Source: Hofstenia miamia (lineage: Eukaryota; Xenacoelomorpha; Acoela; Hofsteniidae). From it: a stretch of 64,000 nt of DNA. Made by a program: the position numbers and the translations under genes. The notes below the pieces were generated by a model. That model worked only from the letters and a program-made list of their open reading frames with translations, did not search any database and was not told the DNA's origin. This document shows positions 1 to 9,560 of this stretch, piece by piece; the stretch's first letter is position 1, and every line of letters begins with the position of its first letter. The stretch is from the NCBI GenBank assembly GCA_900660155.1, contig CABFPE010000252.1:545790-609789 (forward strand), written 5' to 3'.

Positions 1-347
1 TTTAGTTTAGATAAAAATTATAATGGCTTCCATCACATATCAATTAAATTGTGGAATAATTTAGATTATGCAACGCGAATAGAAAAAAACTATAAAAAGT
101 TTAGAAAAAAATTGAAACAATTTCTTCTAATAAAACAGTATACATTAGGGGACGGTAATACACTTCATGCATTTGAAACATACATTCAACATTGAGCACC
201 TACACAAACATCCACTCAAACATTGACTATATTATTATATATTGTACATATTAATTTGTAGTAATTTGTTCATGTTTATTTTCTTTTGTCATGTGTTAGT
301 TTGTAGATATTGTATACATATAATGCGCAATAAATTTGCTCTGACTC

Positions 348-348
<1 letters not shown>
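1..348 (+). mobile_element. LINE 3' end (C-terminal ORF2 fragment and 3' UTR)
   Basis: An open frame runs from base 1 to a stop at 193-195 and reads like the extreme C-terminus of a non-LTR retrotransposon ORF2. It contains HHISIKLWNNLDYATR followed by a Lys-rich NYKKFRKKLKQFLL, matching the usual pattern of a short aromatic/Trp segment and then a basic 'FK..LK..LL' tail. About 150 bases of AT-rich 3' UTR follow and run into a long ATT repeat, the normal kind of 3' tail for several LINE clades. The element continues upstream of the window, so the clade cannot be fixed. The assignment rests on motif recall and on the microsatellite tail. Confidence 0.6.
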
Positions 349-394
<46 letters not shown>

Positions 395-501
395 ATTATT
401 ATTATTAATAATATTATTATTATTAATATTATTAATATTATTAATATTATTAATATTATTAATAATAATATTATTAATAATATTAATAATATTATTATTA
501 T

Positions 502-547
<46 letters not shown>

Positions 548-595
548 ATTATTATTATTAATAATATTATTATTATTATTATTAATATTAATAAT
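349..595. repeat. (ATT/AAT)n microsatellite
   Basis: About 245 bases are built almost entirely of ATT and AAT trinucleotides, with local AATATT palindromes. It is open in several frames and gives meaningless Ile/Asn or Leu/Ile runs. It directly follows the LINE 3' end and probably grew from that element's tail. Confidence 0.95.
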
Positions 596-1960
596 ACACT
601 CATTTGCATTCTGAGTTTGTCCGTGCAAACATCTACCAAACAGATCAGGTTCAGTGATATCATTGTAAATAGGCTTAATTAGTTACATTTTGCATGAAGG
701 TAATCAATGTTTGTATTTGTATGAAGTTGGATCTTTCGCATAAGAACAACACGAATCCTATCCATCCGGCCAAAACTAATGGTTCGTATTATTATAGTAC
801 TGGCTACTTGATATAGACTTGGTAAGATGGACTGTTGCATTTTTTGTAAGTCACCAGTATTCTGTCTAACAGCTAACCCAAAAAAGTTCTGTATTGTATC
901 AATCCTAGACTCTGTGAGTTTCCCAATACCAGAAATAATATTTTACCTTTCAGTTCTGTGCGAAGTTTTCTACAGCTGGTACCCACCCTTTTCTGTATGT
1001 ATCCTACGCATTCCAACTTGACCACCTCAGTTTCACTATACGATATTGAGTCCTACACCTATTTAAATGATGGTGTGTCACTATCCCCAAGATAATTCGC
1101 ATATCGAAGTCATTGTTTCTTGAGGGAACGGTTGAAGATTTTTACTGCTTTCATTCACCTCGCACTGTAATATCCAGTCATCCCTTTGGCAAATCCTTGG
1201 GCACATTTTGAGTTCAGACTGGTTGTCAGCTTGCTCACACATTGGTTATACTGTACTGCCTTATTTAAGAATTACAGGGAGAATAGCCAAATCTATGAAT
1301 CTATAAATATGAATCCCGAAGTTGCAGAAACTGGTGTTCTCTCTGACAAATCAGACTTGTCTTCCGATCTTTTTCAATTTCTTATTCCTCTTCGCGTCAG
1401 ATGGCATTTGCTCTTCTGCATCCTTCGCTTTGCATATCCCATTTTATTCAAAATAATCGATAATTTTTTTGAGAATTTTTGGTCGAAAAAGAAAGAAATT
1501 TTCATATCCGTGTCTGTCTCTGGAAATTGCCGAATCGGATCATTTGCGTTTTTTCGTGGGTTAAGCTAGAGTCTGCGACGAAATTATTTGCCTACTGATA
1601 CCCCGGGGAATATCCAAATTTGATACCGTATCCAAGGTCCAAACAAATGGACACCACTCCGTTCCAAACTAATGGAGGGGGGGGGGTACTTAAAATCCAC
1701 ATTTCACTCAAGTCCTCATATTTCGACCTCCTAGTCGATTTGAACATAGATTAAATGTATTCAAGTTATCAAAATCGCAAAAGAGTATGTTCGATATCTA
1801 ACCAAAATTCTTGGTATACTCCCACTTTAACTTAAACATCGTTTTGCAGTTTTTTTAAGAGGTCCTTTTAAAATTGCTTTAGATTTTCTAGCATCTTACC
1901 ATTGTATCATTATTTACTAACACTGACAAAATTATTAATATGTGAACTGTTAAGTTTGTC
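596..1960. other. No gene recognised
   Basis: Mixed-composition sequence with one 127-codon open frame (1186-1569, +) that has no recognisable domain and no splice context. There is a 10-base G run at about 1678-1687. No RNA gene or repeat boundary was seen. Confidence 0.5.
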
Positions 1961-2126
1961 TCAGGCGCTAATTTCCTTGAGAAGCTAACCTTTTCAAAAG
2001 TTTTTAACCTGAAATCGCTCCATATGAGTATTACAACGGTATTAATCTCAGACGAAAAGCAGCCTCATTTCTTCTAATGACATCTGAGGTATTAAAATAC
2101 ATTTTGAAAATGTTTTTCTTATTTCT
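1961..2126 (+). repeat. Dispersed repeat, copy A
   Basis: About 165 bases starting CAGGCGCTAATTTCCTTG match 4087-4250 closely, with roughly a dozen differences. The second copy lies inside an element with long inverted repeats (3970-4734). This one has no such ends and looks like a fragment of the same family. Confidence 0.8.
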
Positions 2127-2259
2127 AGGGCAAAAGTAGCCGAATAAACATGGAGAGCTTTTCGTATTTGCCTTCTATTTATAGTCTATTGGTTGTGATA
2201 TATATATATATATAACCGGTAAACTGCTTGAGAAAGCTTTCTTTAGCAAAAGTATAGAT

Positions 2260-2290
2260 TACGGGTTTCGCAACGATTGTTGCTCATCAA
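2260..2290 (-). ncRNA. Hammerhead-ribozyme-like motif downstream of a Penelope-like ORF
   Basis: On the minus strand the sequence reads UUGAUGAG, a CAAC/GUUG stem with an AAUC loop, CGAAA, then a minimal two-pair stem III (AC-CC-GU) ending in a UA cleavage dinucleotide. That is the order of a type I hammerhead with a very short stem III, the form described for Penelope-like elements. Weak points are a U where the core normally has C3, and poor stem I pairing. It lies about 170 bases 3' of the GIY-YIG ORF on the same strand. Activity is doubtful for this copy. Confidence 0.4.
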
Positions 2291-2458
2291 TACAGTCGTT
2301 AATTAATTCAGTTTCTCAGCCAAAATTAATTAAATTTCACAATTGAATCGGATGATTCAATTTTGCCTCCAAGAAATCAACGTAATTGTCCTTCGAATAA
2401 ATTATTTCCATATTTTATTAGTGTAACTGTAAAAATTGTCATTTTATAAAATACACAC

Positions 2459-2725
2459 TTACCTATGTATTGAAGAGGGATGATCTGGATTATTAGTTTG
2501 CAATCTATGAATGGGTGTTCTCAAATTTGATGTTTCACCCACATATTTTTCATTGCATCCGTTACAAGTTATGAAATATACTAAATTTCTGGAATTGAAA
2601 TCAAAGTTTTCATTATTGTAGAATAATTGATCATTCTTCGTCGTTATCGAAGGTTCTACTTTATTTTCTTTGCAAATGCTACAGTTGCGTGTATTCATTT
2701 GTTGGACATTGATGTTTTCATTCAT
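2459..2725 (-). CDS. Penelope-like element, GIY-YIG endonuclease fragment
   Basis: This 88-residue open frame has a CSICKE Cys pair near residue 16. It then has NLVYFITCNGCNEKYVGET at about residues 47-65, which contains a CxxC and the GIY-YIG core in the variant form found in Penelope-like retroelements (V-Y-F-I ... K-Y-V-G-E-T), followed by LRTPIHR. The N-terminal reverse transcriptase is absent. The frame ends just before a consensus donor (GGTAAGTG) on the same strand, and a TTTTTACAG acceptor lies about 50 bases on. Penelope-like elements are known to keep introns, so the C-terminus may be spliced. It is a 5'-truncated element, not a host gene. Confidence 0.65.
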   Translation of the reverse strand: MNENINVQQMNTRNCSICKENKVEPSITTKNDQLFYNNENFDFNSRNLVYFITCNGCNEKYVGETSNLRTPIHRLQTNNPDHPSSIHR

Positions 2726-3060
2726 ATTTTCTCTTTAAAATAATTCTTTTCACAAATTTGTAGGTTGCTTATTACTTTGTATTTCTTTAGTGTTCATTAA
2801 CTGTTTGCTGTTTTGATGTTTTTCTTATGATGATATTATTGAATTTATGGCATTAATTTCAATTTTTGTGGATACGTTGAAATATGTGTAATTTTCTTAT
2901 TGTAATTTTATTTCCATGACTTTGTGTTATCGCTCTCTGAACCTCTTAACATATTATCCCGAAAATTTTCGTTCAGAAATTGCTAGTAAATAAATTTATG
3001 AAAGAAAATGTTCGTATGCAGGCTTTTATTGAATTGTACTTTTAATGTTATCGGCTTTAG
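2726..3060. other. Upstream region of the VTT gene
   Basis: AT-rich sequence without an ORF. It should contain the promoter and 5' UTR of the gene starting at 3061, but no convincing TATA box or initiator could be chosen. Confidence 0.35.
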
Positions 3061-3237
3061 ATGTCCACTGCCGATGCACTCAAAAGCCAGCCTTCTAGGG
3101 AAGATGAACCAAAAAAATCGAAGGTGCTTATGTGGGTTAAGGTAGTTCTTGGTGTAATAGCAATTGTTGTAATTGGTGTGTTGCTGTACATATTTCGCGA
3201 TGAGGTTTCAGAGTACTCATCAAAGTTCATAGAATGG
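3061..3237 (+). CDS. VTT-domain membrane protein (TVP38/TMEM64 family), exon 1
   Basis: This is the first coding exon of a four-exon gene whose product is 298 residues. The ATG opens a hydrophilic leader (residues 1-23, Ser/Lys/Glu-rich) followed by a membrane helix at about 25-46. The exon ends after codon 59 (...FIEW) at a GT donor at 3238 and is phase 0. Across the exons the layout is a cytosolic leader, TM1, a VTT/SNARE-associated Golgi domain at about residues 66-215, a last TM at about 230-252, and an acidic Pro-rich tail. Proteins of this family (TMEM64, TMEM41, VMP1, bacterial DedA) sit in ER/Golgi membranes, and several relatives act as lipid scramblases. A direct scramblase role for this one is inference. 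Introns are 1.86, 0.88 and 1.30 kb. Confidence 0.85.
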
Positions 3238-3491
3238 GTTCGTTTTCTAATTTTATTTATATAATGTACCCCTTTTTCACTCACAATTCAAAGCACTTTA
3301 GAAAAAAGTCCAATTGTTTAAAAATCTTCTAAGGATATTTTAATAGCTATTACTTTCCTAACAAATTGAAGTTTCATTCAAGCAAATTGATCTATTATTC
3401 ATGCAAGTTGAATTCATAGTTATGCAAGTTGAACTTTTTTGCACAATACAAATGTTTCATTAATTTAATCATGAAGTAACATGATTTAATT

Positions 3492-3694
3492 ACCTCCGCC
3501 AAGGAGGTTATGTTTTTGGTAGCGTTGGTTTGTTTGTTTGTCTATTAGCAATTTTACGGAAAAAGTTATAGATGGATTGACCTCAAATTTTCACTAGAGG
3601 TGCGCCTATGTCCAAGGATGAATCCATGAAATTTTGGTGCTGATCCGGGGGACACAAGCTGCGTGGCGGAGGTCTGCCCTCTCCGAGTGCTTTT
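3492..3694 (+). mobile_element. Small non-autonomous element (CCTCCGCCAAGGAGG family) in intron 1
   Basis: About 200 bases, GC-richer than the surroundings. It begins with the palindrome CCTCCGCCAAGGAGG and ends GGCGGAGGTCTGCCCTCTCC followed by GAGTGC. I recall near-identical short elements in many marine invertebrate genomes, but that is memory and not a search. AATTA/TAATT-like AT sequence flanks both sides. It lies in the first intron of the VTT gene. Confidence 0.6.
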
Positions 3695-3969
3695 CTAATT
3701 TGAAATGTCAATTTCTATAAAATTCTTCAACATAATTACAAATTTAATTACGTATTTATTGTATTTCATATATAGAGCAATAGGCTAAAAGTATAACTTC
3801 AGAAACCAGTAGATTATTTAAAAAATGATGATATTCAAATATAACAAATTTAATATTTTAAATATTACAATTGAATGCATGATACAAATTGATTAAAGTT
3901 TAGCACTGTTTTGGTGAATGTTGTCGAGTTTCCGCAAAAACATGAATGTGATGTTCACTTTGCGTTATG

Positions 3970-4734
3970 CCAACTGGTGTTATTAAGATTTCTACTCCTC
4001 GTCCTCGCAATTGCGCCTTGCACTCGGTTTTAAACATATTTCAACACAACTCAATATGAGTGTGAGGCAGATCTCAAGAATGTAGTTCAGGCGCTAATTG
4101 CCTTGAGAACCTAGCCTTTTCAAAAGTTTTTAACCTGAAATCGCTACATATGAGTATTACAACGGTATTACTCTCAGACAAAAAGCAGCCTAATTTCTTG
4201 TAATGACATCTGAGGTATTAAAATACATCTTGAAAATGTTTTTCTTATTCCAATTGGAGAAAATATCCCAGAAAACCAGCAACTGCGGCGATATTTCGTT
4301 GAAGAGATTTTAAGCTTTACTGCATGTGAAAAAAACAATATTTTTCCAAGATGAAATCGACATCAAATTATTTTACCGTGCTTCAAGAGGCAGAGGAAGA
4401 GTTGGTAAAAGAGCACATTCACCATTTTCCAAATTCTCGTGAACCAAATGTGTATTGCACTGAACATTATTCATCAATTCATGAAGTCACTCACACAAGG
4501 ATTCTTGCTTTGAGTGGCCACATTCCAAATCCAAGACATATTTCATATTAATCTCAATTATATTAAATGATGCTCCACCAAACAGGGTACATGAGGTTCG
4601 CTTTAGCAATAATTGAGTTACATTCTTGAAATCTGCCTCACACTCATATTGAGTTGCGTTGAAATATGTTTAAAACCGAGTGCAAGTAGCAATTGCGACG
4701 ACGAGGAGTAGAAATCTTAATAACACCAGTTGGC
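3970..4734. mobile_element. Non-autonomous DNA transposon with ~118-bp terminal inverted repeats
   Basis: The ends 3970-4086 and 4617-4734 are inverted copies of about 118 bases with few mismatches; the outer end reads GCCAACTGGTGTTATTAAGA on each strand. Inside are a copy of the dispersed repeat (4087-4250) and a 66-codon ORF (4351-4551, +), preceded by another open stretch (about 4250-4350). Neither has a recognisable domain, so they could be a remnant of the parent transposase. No clear target duplication was identified. The element sits in intron 1 of the VTT gene. The superfamily is not determined. Confidence 0.7.
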
Positions 4735-5097
4735 TTATAATTTATATTAAATTCAGTTTCAGTTTTGATGAATTCATTTCAGTATACTTTACTTAACTAC
4801 AACTCCTTATGCTACTCTCTTGTTTTCTGAAATATGAAACTTCGCAATGGAAATACTAACTTTTCACAAATTGTCGTTAAATATATTACAAATTTATTGG
4901 TGACATGTCTTGTAATTAAGGTTACGGGAAAGACAGTCATCATAAAAGTTTGGCCAAACTTGCTATATAAGTTTAATTCCATTATTATGACCGTTGAGTG
5001 GCTAAGGAATGTTTCCTAAAGTATCTACTATTTTGCATCAAATCATTTTCGATGTTGTTTTTTCTATTATATATTATAGTATGACTTTATCTTTTAG

Positions 5098-5391
5098 GTA
5101 AAAAATAATTTAGTCTTGGGATCCATTTTGCTGATAATAATTTACACAATTGCCACAGTTTCTTTTATTCCTGGCTCCATACTGACCGTTGGTGCTGGTT
5201 GGGCTTATACTAAGGCTACCTCGTCTATTATTTGGGGAACTCTCATTGGAAGTGTATGTGTGTTCCTTGGAGCGACTCTTGGATGTATTTTGGCCTTTCT
5301 TGTCGGAAGATATATTTTTTATAGCGCATTTCAAACGGTTATTAAAAAGTACAAAGGCCTTCTTGCTCTTGATCGTGCTCTGATCAACAAG
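5098..5391 (+). CDS. VTT-domain membrane protein, exon 2
   Basis: Residues 60-157, phase 0 at both ends, between a CTTTTAG acceptor (AG at 5096-5097) and a GT donor at 5392. It encodes the first half of the VTT domain: a long hydrophobic stretch with TIATVSFIPGSILTVGAGWA, the family's hallmark 'F.PG..LT..AG' re-entrant segment, then a second membrane stretch (GATLGCILAFLVGRYI) of the 'G...G....Y..GR' type. The exon ends in a soluble linker with Lys and Leu (KKYKGLLALDRALINK). Confidence 0.88.
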
Positions 5392-5976
5392 GTTTGAGCA
5401 ACTAATTGATTAAAGCATAAAATTTTTTCCTTAACTCAGATGTTTGCTTGCTATTAATTCACCCCCGCCCTAGTAGTATTTGAAATAGATTCGCTTAAAC
5501 ATGTGAAGTCTATGGCAGTGGCTTTCTTAAAAAATGCTTGTCTGCTTTGTGTTTGTTCTTTTTTCATAAAACTTATTTTTTTTATTAGTCGTCATTTCAG
5601 CTCCACTTATTTTTTTCTTAATTTATTGGTTTTATGTAATTTTTAAATATTTTTTCATTTCAAATGTGTGAAATTTACCGCGCAATTTCAGGTTTGATCA
5701 TGAGTTATGTTTGGTGTGTTGCGTGATGTTTATCAATTGGCAGTGGTTATACAATGCCGATGGGTGACGATTTAATTACTAGTTAATGAGGCTTTCACTT
5801 CATTAAATATTGTTAGCATGCATTAAATTCTGTCAGCATATTGCTGTAAATTTATTATAGAATTAATTTATTTAAAATGGCATTCAACTTAGAGTATCAT
5901 GTTAATTTTGCGCACGTGTTTAGCATGTGTCACAGTTGTTTCTGGAAATGTTTGAAAGGCACTTCTTATTGTACAC

Positions 5977-6195
5977 CATACTTGTCAATGAAATGAAAGT
6001 TTTAGGCTCGACTTGGCTCGCCAAATAAAACTTTTCAATTAGGCTCGTTTTAGCTAGAAATATTGTGCTCTCAGATTTTTTAACAGCTCTTCCTATCATT
6101 TAGTAAGCATTTAAAAAAGATTTAAAAAGGTATAATGAATAAAGGAATAAGAAAAATCTGCATTATCAGATTAACAACAACACTATTAAAATTTC
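5977..6195 (+). mobile_element. hAT-type MITE (CAGACTTGTCAA family), 3'-truncated copy
   Basis: Begins CATACTTGTCAATGA and follows the complete copies at 11297 and 57717 through the GGCTCGACTTGGCTCG and ATATTGTGCTCTCAG segments, then loses similarity near 6195, well before the right terminus. It lies in intron 2 of the VTT gene. Confidence 0.7.
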
Positions 6196-6273
6196 AAAAA
6201 CCTATGTATCCAAATTTTGAAGACATTTTATGATTATGGATAGATTATTGTTTCGTAATATATGTTGTTATAG

Positions 6274-6479
6274 GGTTTGAAGGTGATGCTGCTCTTACGC
6301 CTTTCGCCCATCGTGCCCTTTAACATGCTCAATTACGTTCTCTCTATAACCTCTGTGTCTTTTCTCAACTACACACTCGGCTGCATAGCAATGATTCCAG
6401 GAACGGTTTTTTATGTGTACTTGGGATCTTCTCTGGACTCGATCTCTGATGTAGTTGAGAACAAAAGCGCAGATTCTAT
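6274..6479 (+). CDS. VTT-domain membrane protein, exon 3
   Basis: Residues 158-226, starting after TTATAG (AG at 6272-6273) and ending at a strong GTAAGT donor at 6480. It carries the most diagnostic part of the domain, LLLRLSPIVPFNMLNYVLS followed by Tyr/Leu and then IAMIPGTVFYVYLGS. This matches the family pattern 'R.SP..PF...NY..G......F...........PGT..Y.Y.G'. The exon leaves two bases of a split Ile codon for the next exon. Confidence 0.9.
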
Positions 6480-7564
6480 GTAAGTAAATTTTCATTTATT
6501 GTGTGAATGCTTGCAAAAAGAGTTTGATTTGAATTCTAGTTGTGAAATAAGTACATTTGAACATAATTTGGTATCAATGATTTTAATTAGTTATGCAGCG
6601 CACTACTGTAAATTTAGAATAAATCCAGTTATCTTTTAATAGATAAGCCATTTAAAACTGTAAATTGTATTAGAGACAACCAATATAGCATGTGTAAGCT
6701 TCAATTTTTTCCATAACAATGCTGAATTCCTGACAATTTTAAATTGTCAGAATCTCTATTCAAAACATTCAGAGACACAGACAAAATTTCCTATTGGTTT
6801 TTGCTTACATTTTTATTGGATTGTAGTCTTGTAACGAAGGCGGTCAATGCAGCATTCCATAACAAATTCGATGTTGTTGAAATATGCCTTGATTTTTAGG
6901 AAGTCAATCATATGTGCGAATATGTGCAGATTTGTCTTGATTTGTTGAATCCATTTAAGCAACTAACTTTTCTTTCTCAATTTATTAACAACAGAATTAC
7001 TCAGGTAGTGCCTGAACTTGTCATTAACAAGGCCTTATCAAACTAAAATTTTGTTTCAATGTCGTTCAATTGGATATCTAGGCGTCTGGGTTGATGTTGA
7101 CGCACCCAAAGGTTTAGCAACATTCAAGTCTCATCTTATACCAAGTAGCAGAGTGTAATTCGCTAAATCCTTTTCTTGGAAGTGTCAGTGTTTATAAATC
7201 AAGGAGTGTAATGACCAATCGCGTTCTTCGCCTATGTGTTATTAGTCTGAAATAGTATTATAAATGAAAGCAATGGTAAACTTTTGTTGCAGTTTCTTAA
7301 TAATGACATCTCATAGCTATATAGGTGTGCTAAACGTGTGTGTGGTTCATCTGGTGATTATTGTATAAAATATTATAGCTGACTTAAATTGATATGATAT
7401 TTAGAATTTTGCGAGTAAAGAAAACAAATAGAAATTTGTGCTACAATTTTCTAGTTGTAATATGCAAAAAGGATTGCTGAATCTAGACAATGTTATTAGT
7501 ATTATCGAGCTATGTAAACATTATTCATGAATGTTAAACGTTTTTTCCTAACATCTGATTTTAG

Positions 7565-7611
7565 AGCTGCTTTCCAGAAATTGATTACATATAAGCGTCC
7601 GTTATACACTT
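7565..7611 (+). other. Possible 47-base cassette exon in intron 3 of the VTT gene
   Basis: A pyrimidine-rich TTTTAG acceptor and a consensus GTAAGT donor bracket 47 bases that stay open in the incoming phase. Inclusion would shift the frame and stop three codons into the next exon, replacing the last membrane helix and acidic tail with a short basic segment. The default reading skips it, because direct joining of exons 3 and 4 gives the expected family C-terminus. It could simply be chance splice-like sites. Confidence 0.25.
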
Positions 7612-7774
7612 GTAAGTTTTGTAAAATTTAATACAATTTGAAAAACATGTTTTTGCCTGGATGTTTACACTAAAACTGCTTACCGTATTGTTGAATCGTG
7701 TTGTTGTAGTTTTGTTGTAGATAGCAAATAACAACACTTTGATTACTAATAAATTTACACTAACTATCGTTTAG

Positions 7775-7994
7775 CACTCGTTTGATTCTCTATGCTGTTG
7801 GCGGAGTACTTGCCTTAATTGTTATCTTCTATGTAGCTTATTTGGCAAAAAAAGAACTAAATAAAATGGCTGAAGTCTCGAATCCAGTTGAAAAGAAAGA
7901 TTTCCCACCTCCTGTTAATACTAATGATTCTGAAGAACATGATGAACCTCAAAAACCTGATTATTCTCAAGAACTTGGTGACTCTCAAGAATGA
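7775..7994 (+). CDS. VTT-domain membrane protein, exon 4 (C-terminus)
   Basis: Residues 226-298 and the TGA stop, after the acceptor TCGTTTAG (AG at 7773-7774). The exon completes an Ile codon, then gives TRLILYAVGGVLALIVIFYV, the terminal membrane helix, and AYLAKKELNKM, a basic cytosolic flank typical of the family. An acidic, Pro-rich tail (PPPVNTNDSEEHDEPQKPDY) follows. No AATAAA signal was seen in the next 150 bases before a piggyBac-like element at 8148. Confidence 0.85.
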
Positions 7995-8147
7995 TAACCG
8001 AAACTTCAGTAATTATCATGTTTATTGACAATTTTGTACATATCATTATTTTTGTAAATGTGTAGATTAGTAACATTATATTTTATTGAAGTAATGTAAT
8101 GATTTTTGTAGAGAGCATATGCTTCATTATTTGCAGACGGCAGTTAA

Positions 8148-8875
8148 CCCCATCTCAGCCGGGATTTCTTTTCATTTTTAAAACATTTACATAAGATTCC
8201 AGGAGAAAGCAAAGTTTATAAGAAAAGTTAGGATATTAGATTTAGAAGGACGTGCCCAAAAATCAATATCTAGATTTTGAAATATGAAATTACCTAGACG
8301 AATGATATGAAAAAGTAGTTATGGGATGATTTTGATTAATGAATTATAGGAGATTTAAAAGATATTTGGATGAATGAGAATTAAAGGTGCTTGAGGAAAA
8401 TGAAAGATATTCGTTAACATCAAAGTCATAGCTTCCAATAAGTAATTTGTTAAGGAAAATATTTTAAGTAAAGATCTATTGGAAGAACGAAAAATCTGAC
8501 ATTGTGAAAGTCTTGCATCGTAATAGGCTCTGACGTCAATGAATTGATTGCAAAGCCAAAACATTTGAAAAAAGTGTCCCGAAACCACAACAACGCTGAT
8601 AACACACTGGGTGGTGGCCAATGATAAACTGAACACATTGAGAAAGTAGTGATTTGATGTTATCCTGCCATGACTTTCTAAAGCGATTTTTATGATAAAG
8701 ATAGCAGTAAAAATACTAACTTTTTTAGAATAATGTATATAACTTGCTATATTTTAGGAAATCTCAAAAATATCAGGGTTGCATCTTTCAAATTAGAGCT
8801 ATAATATTTCTCAAGAGGAGGAAGCGGAGCGGAGTGTTTCCTTAGTACCCCCGCGCTCCCAAAGACTGTATAGGG
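8148..8875. mobile_element. piggyBac-like non-autonomous element
   Basis: The 728-base segment is bracketed by TTAA (8144-8147 and 8876-8879). It starts CCCCATCTCAG and ends CTGTATAGGG, so both ends read CCC(C/T)AT in the piggyBac style with a TTAA target duplication. It encodes nothing recognisable. The terminal match is short, so chance is not excluded. Confidence 0.4.
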
Positions 8876-8959
8876 TTAACGTGAATAACTAAGTTGCTAA
8901 TTATTTGTAATGTATGAATGATTTATTAAATGCTACAGAAAAATTGAGGTCATCACTGG

Positions 8960-9560
8960 ATGTAAATAATAGCTATTGCCTACTTTGTTCTTTCTAAAGC
9001 TTTTGATTCTATTGATTAGAGCATATTATTAAAAATATGGGATTTTTTTGCAGTAGCAGAAATGTGATATCTAGCTACTTGAAACAGATTTCAGAGCCAA
9101 AGTAAATTATTTTTTCTGGCTACCTGTTAACAATGGCGTCCCTGAGGAGAAATTTAATCAAGCTATTGATGCTATTAAAAATTCATATGAAAAAATATTT
9201 ACTGATGATTATGCAATAATGCTAATGAGTAGTAGAAGAGGGCAGAAGTTCGTGCCACTTTTTTCTGATTGGTCGAGAGGTGGGCAGAAGTTCGTGCCAC
9301 TTTTTTCTGATTGGTCGAGAGGTGGGCAGAAGTNCTAATGTTTCAACTGGAGACAATTTTTAGTATGTAGGAGTATATTTTGACTCGAAGCTAAATTTTT
9401 AATTTCACATTGATGCAATAGTACGAAAATTGGAATGAGTATATCAAGAAGAAAAATCTATATTCAGAAATTATTATAACAATAAATAGAAATACTGAAT
9501 AACAATTCTGACAGTGTCAAGAAAGTAATACAGAACTAAACAAAATGACAAAACAACGAA
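8960..9560 (+). mobile_element. LINE reverse-transcriptase fragment, interrupted at 9228
   Basis: The left part (8978-9227) encodes decayed RT: LSKAFDSID (motif of RT palm A), then a GVP-like stretch and DDYAIML (an ADD-type catalytic box). After a nested insertion, 9341 onward continues with YVGVYFDSKLNF and HIDAI, the conserved segment that follows the ADD box in LINE RTs. Several stops mark it as an old, truncated copy. No 5' or 3' end was found. Confidence 0.55.
9228..9334 (+). mobile_element. Polinton-like terminal repeat; collapsed insertion ending in an N
   Basis: Begins AGTAGTAGAAGAG, the same terminus as the large element at 36172, and contains a 42-base unit (with CTGATTGGTCGAGAGG) repeated about 2.3 times. 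It ends in a single N. CTAATG flanks it on both sides (9222-9227 and 9335-9340), a 6-bp target duplication as expected for Polintons. The body of the element is evidently missing from the assembly. Confidence 0.6.

Noticed and set aside
242-682. Long ORFs of Ile/Asn or Leu/Ile on both strands
   Set aside because: They are translations of the ATT/AAT microsatellite.
1186-1569. 127-codon ORF
   Set aside because: No domain, no splice context, and composition like chance translation.
5116-5383. Overlapping frames in VTT exon 2
   Set aside because: Only the frame joining phase 0 to both neighbours gives the VTT domain.
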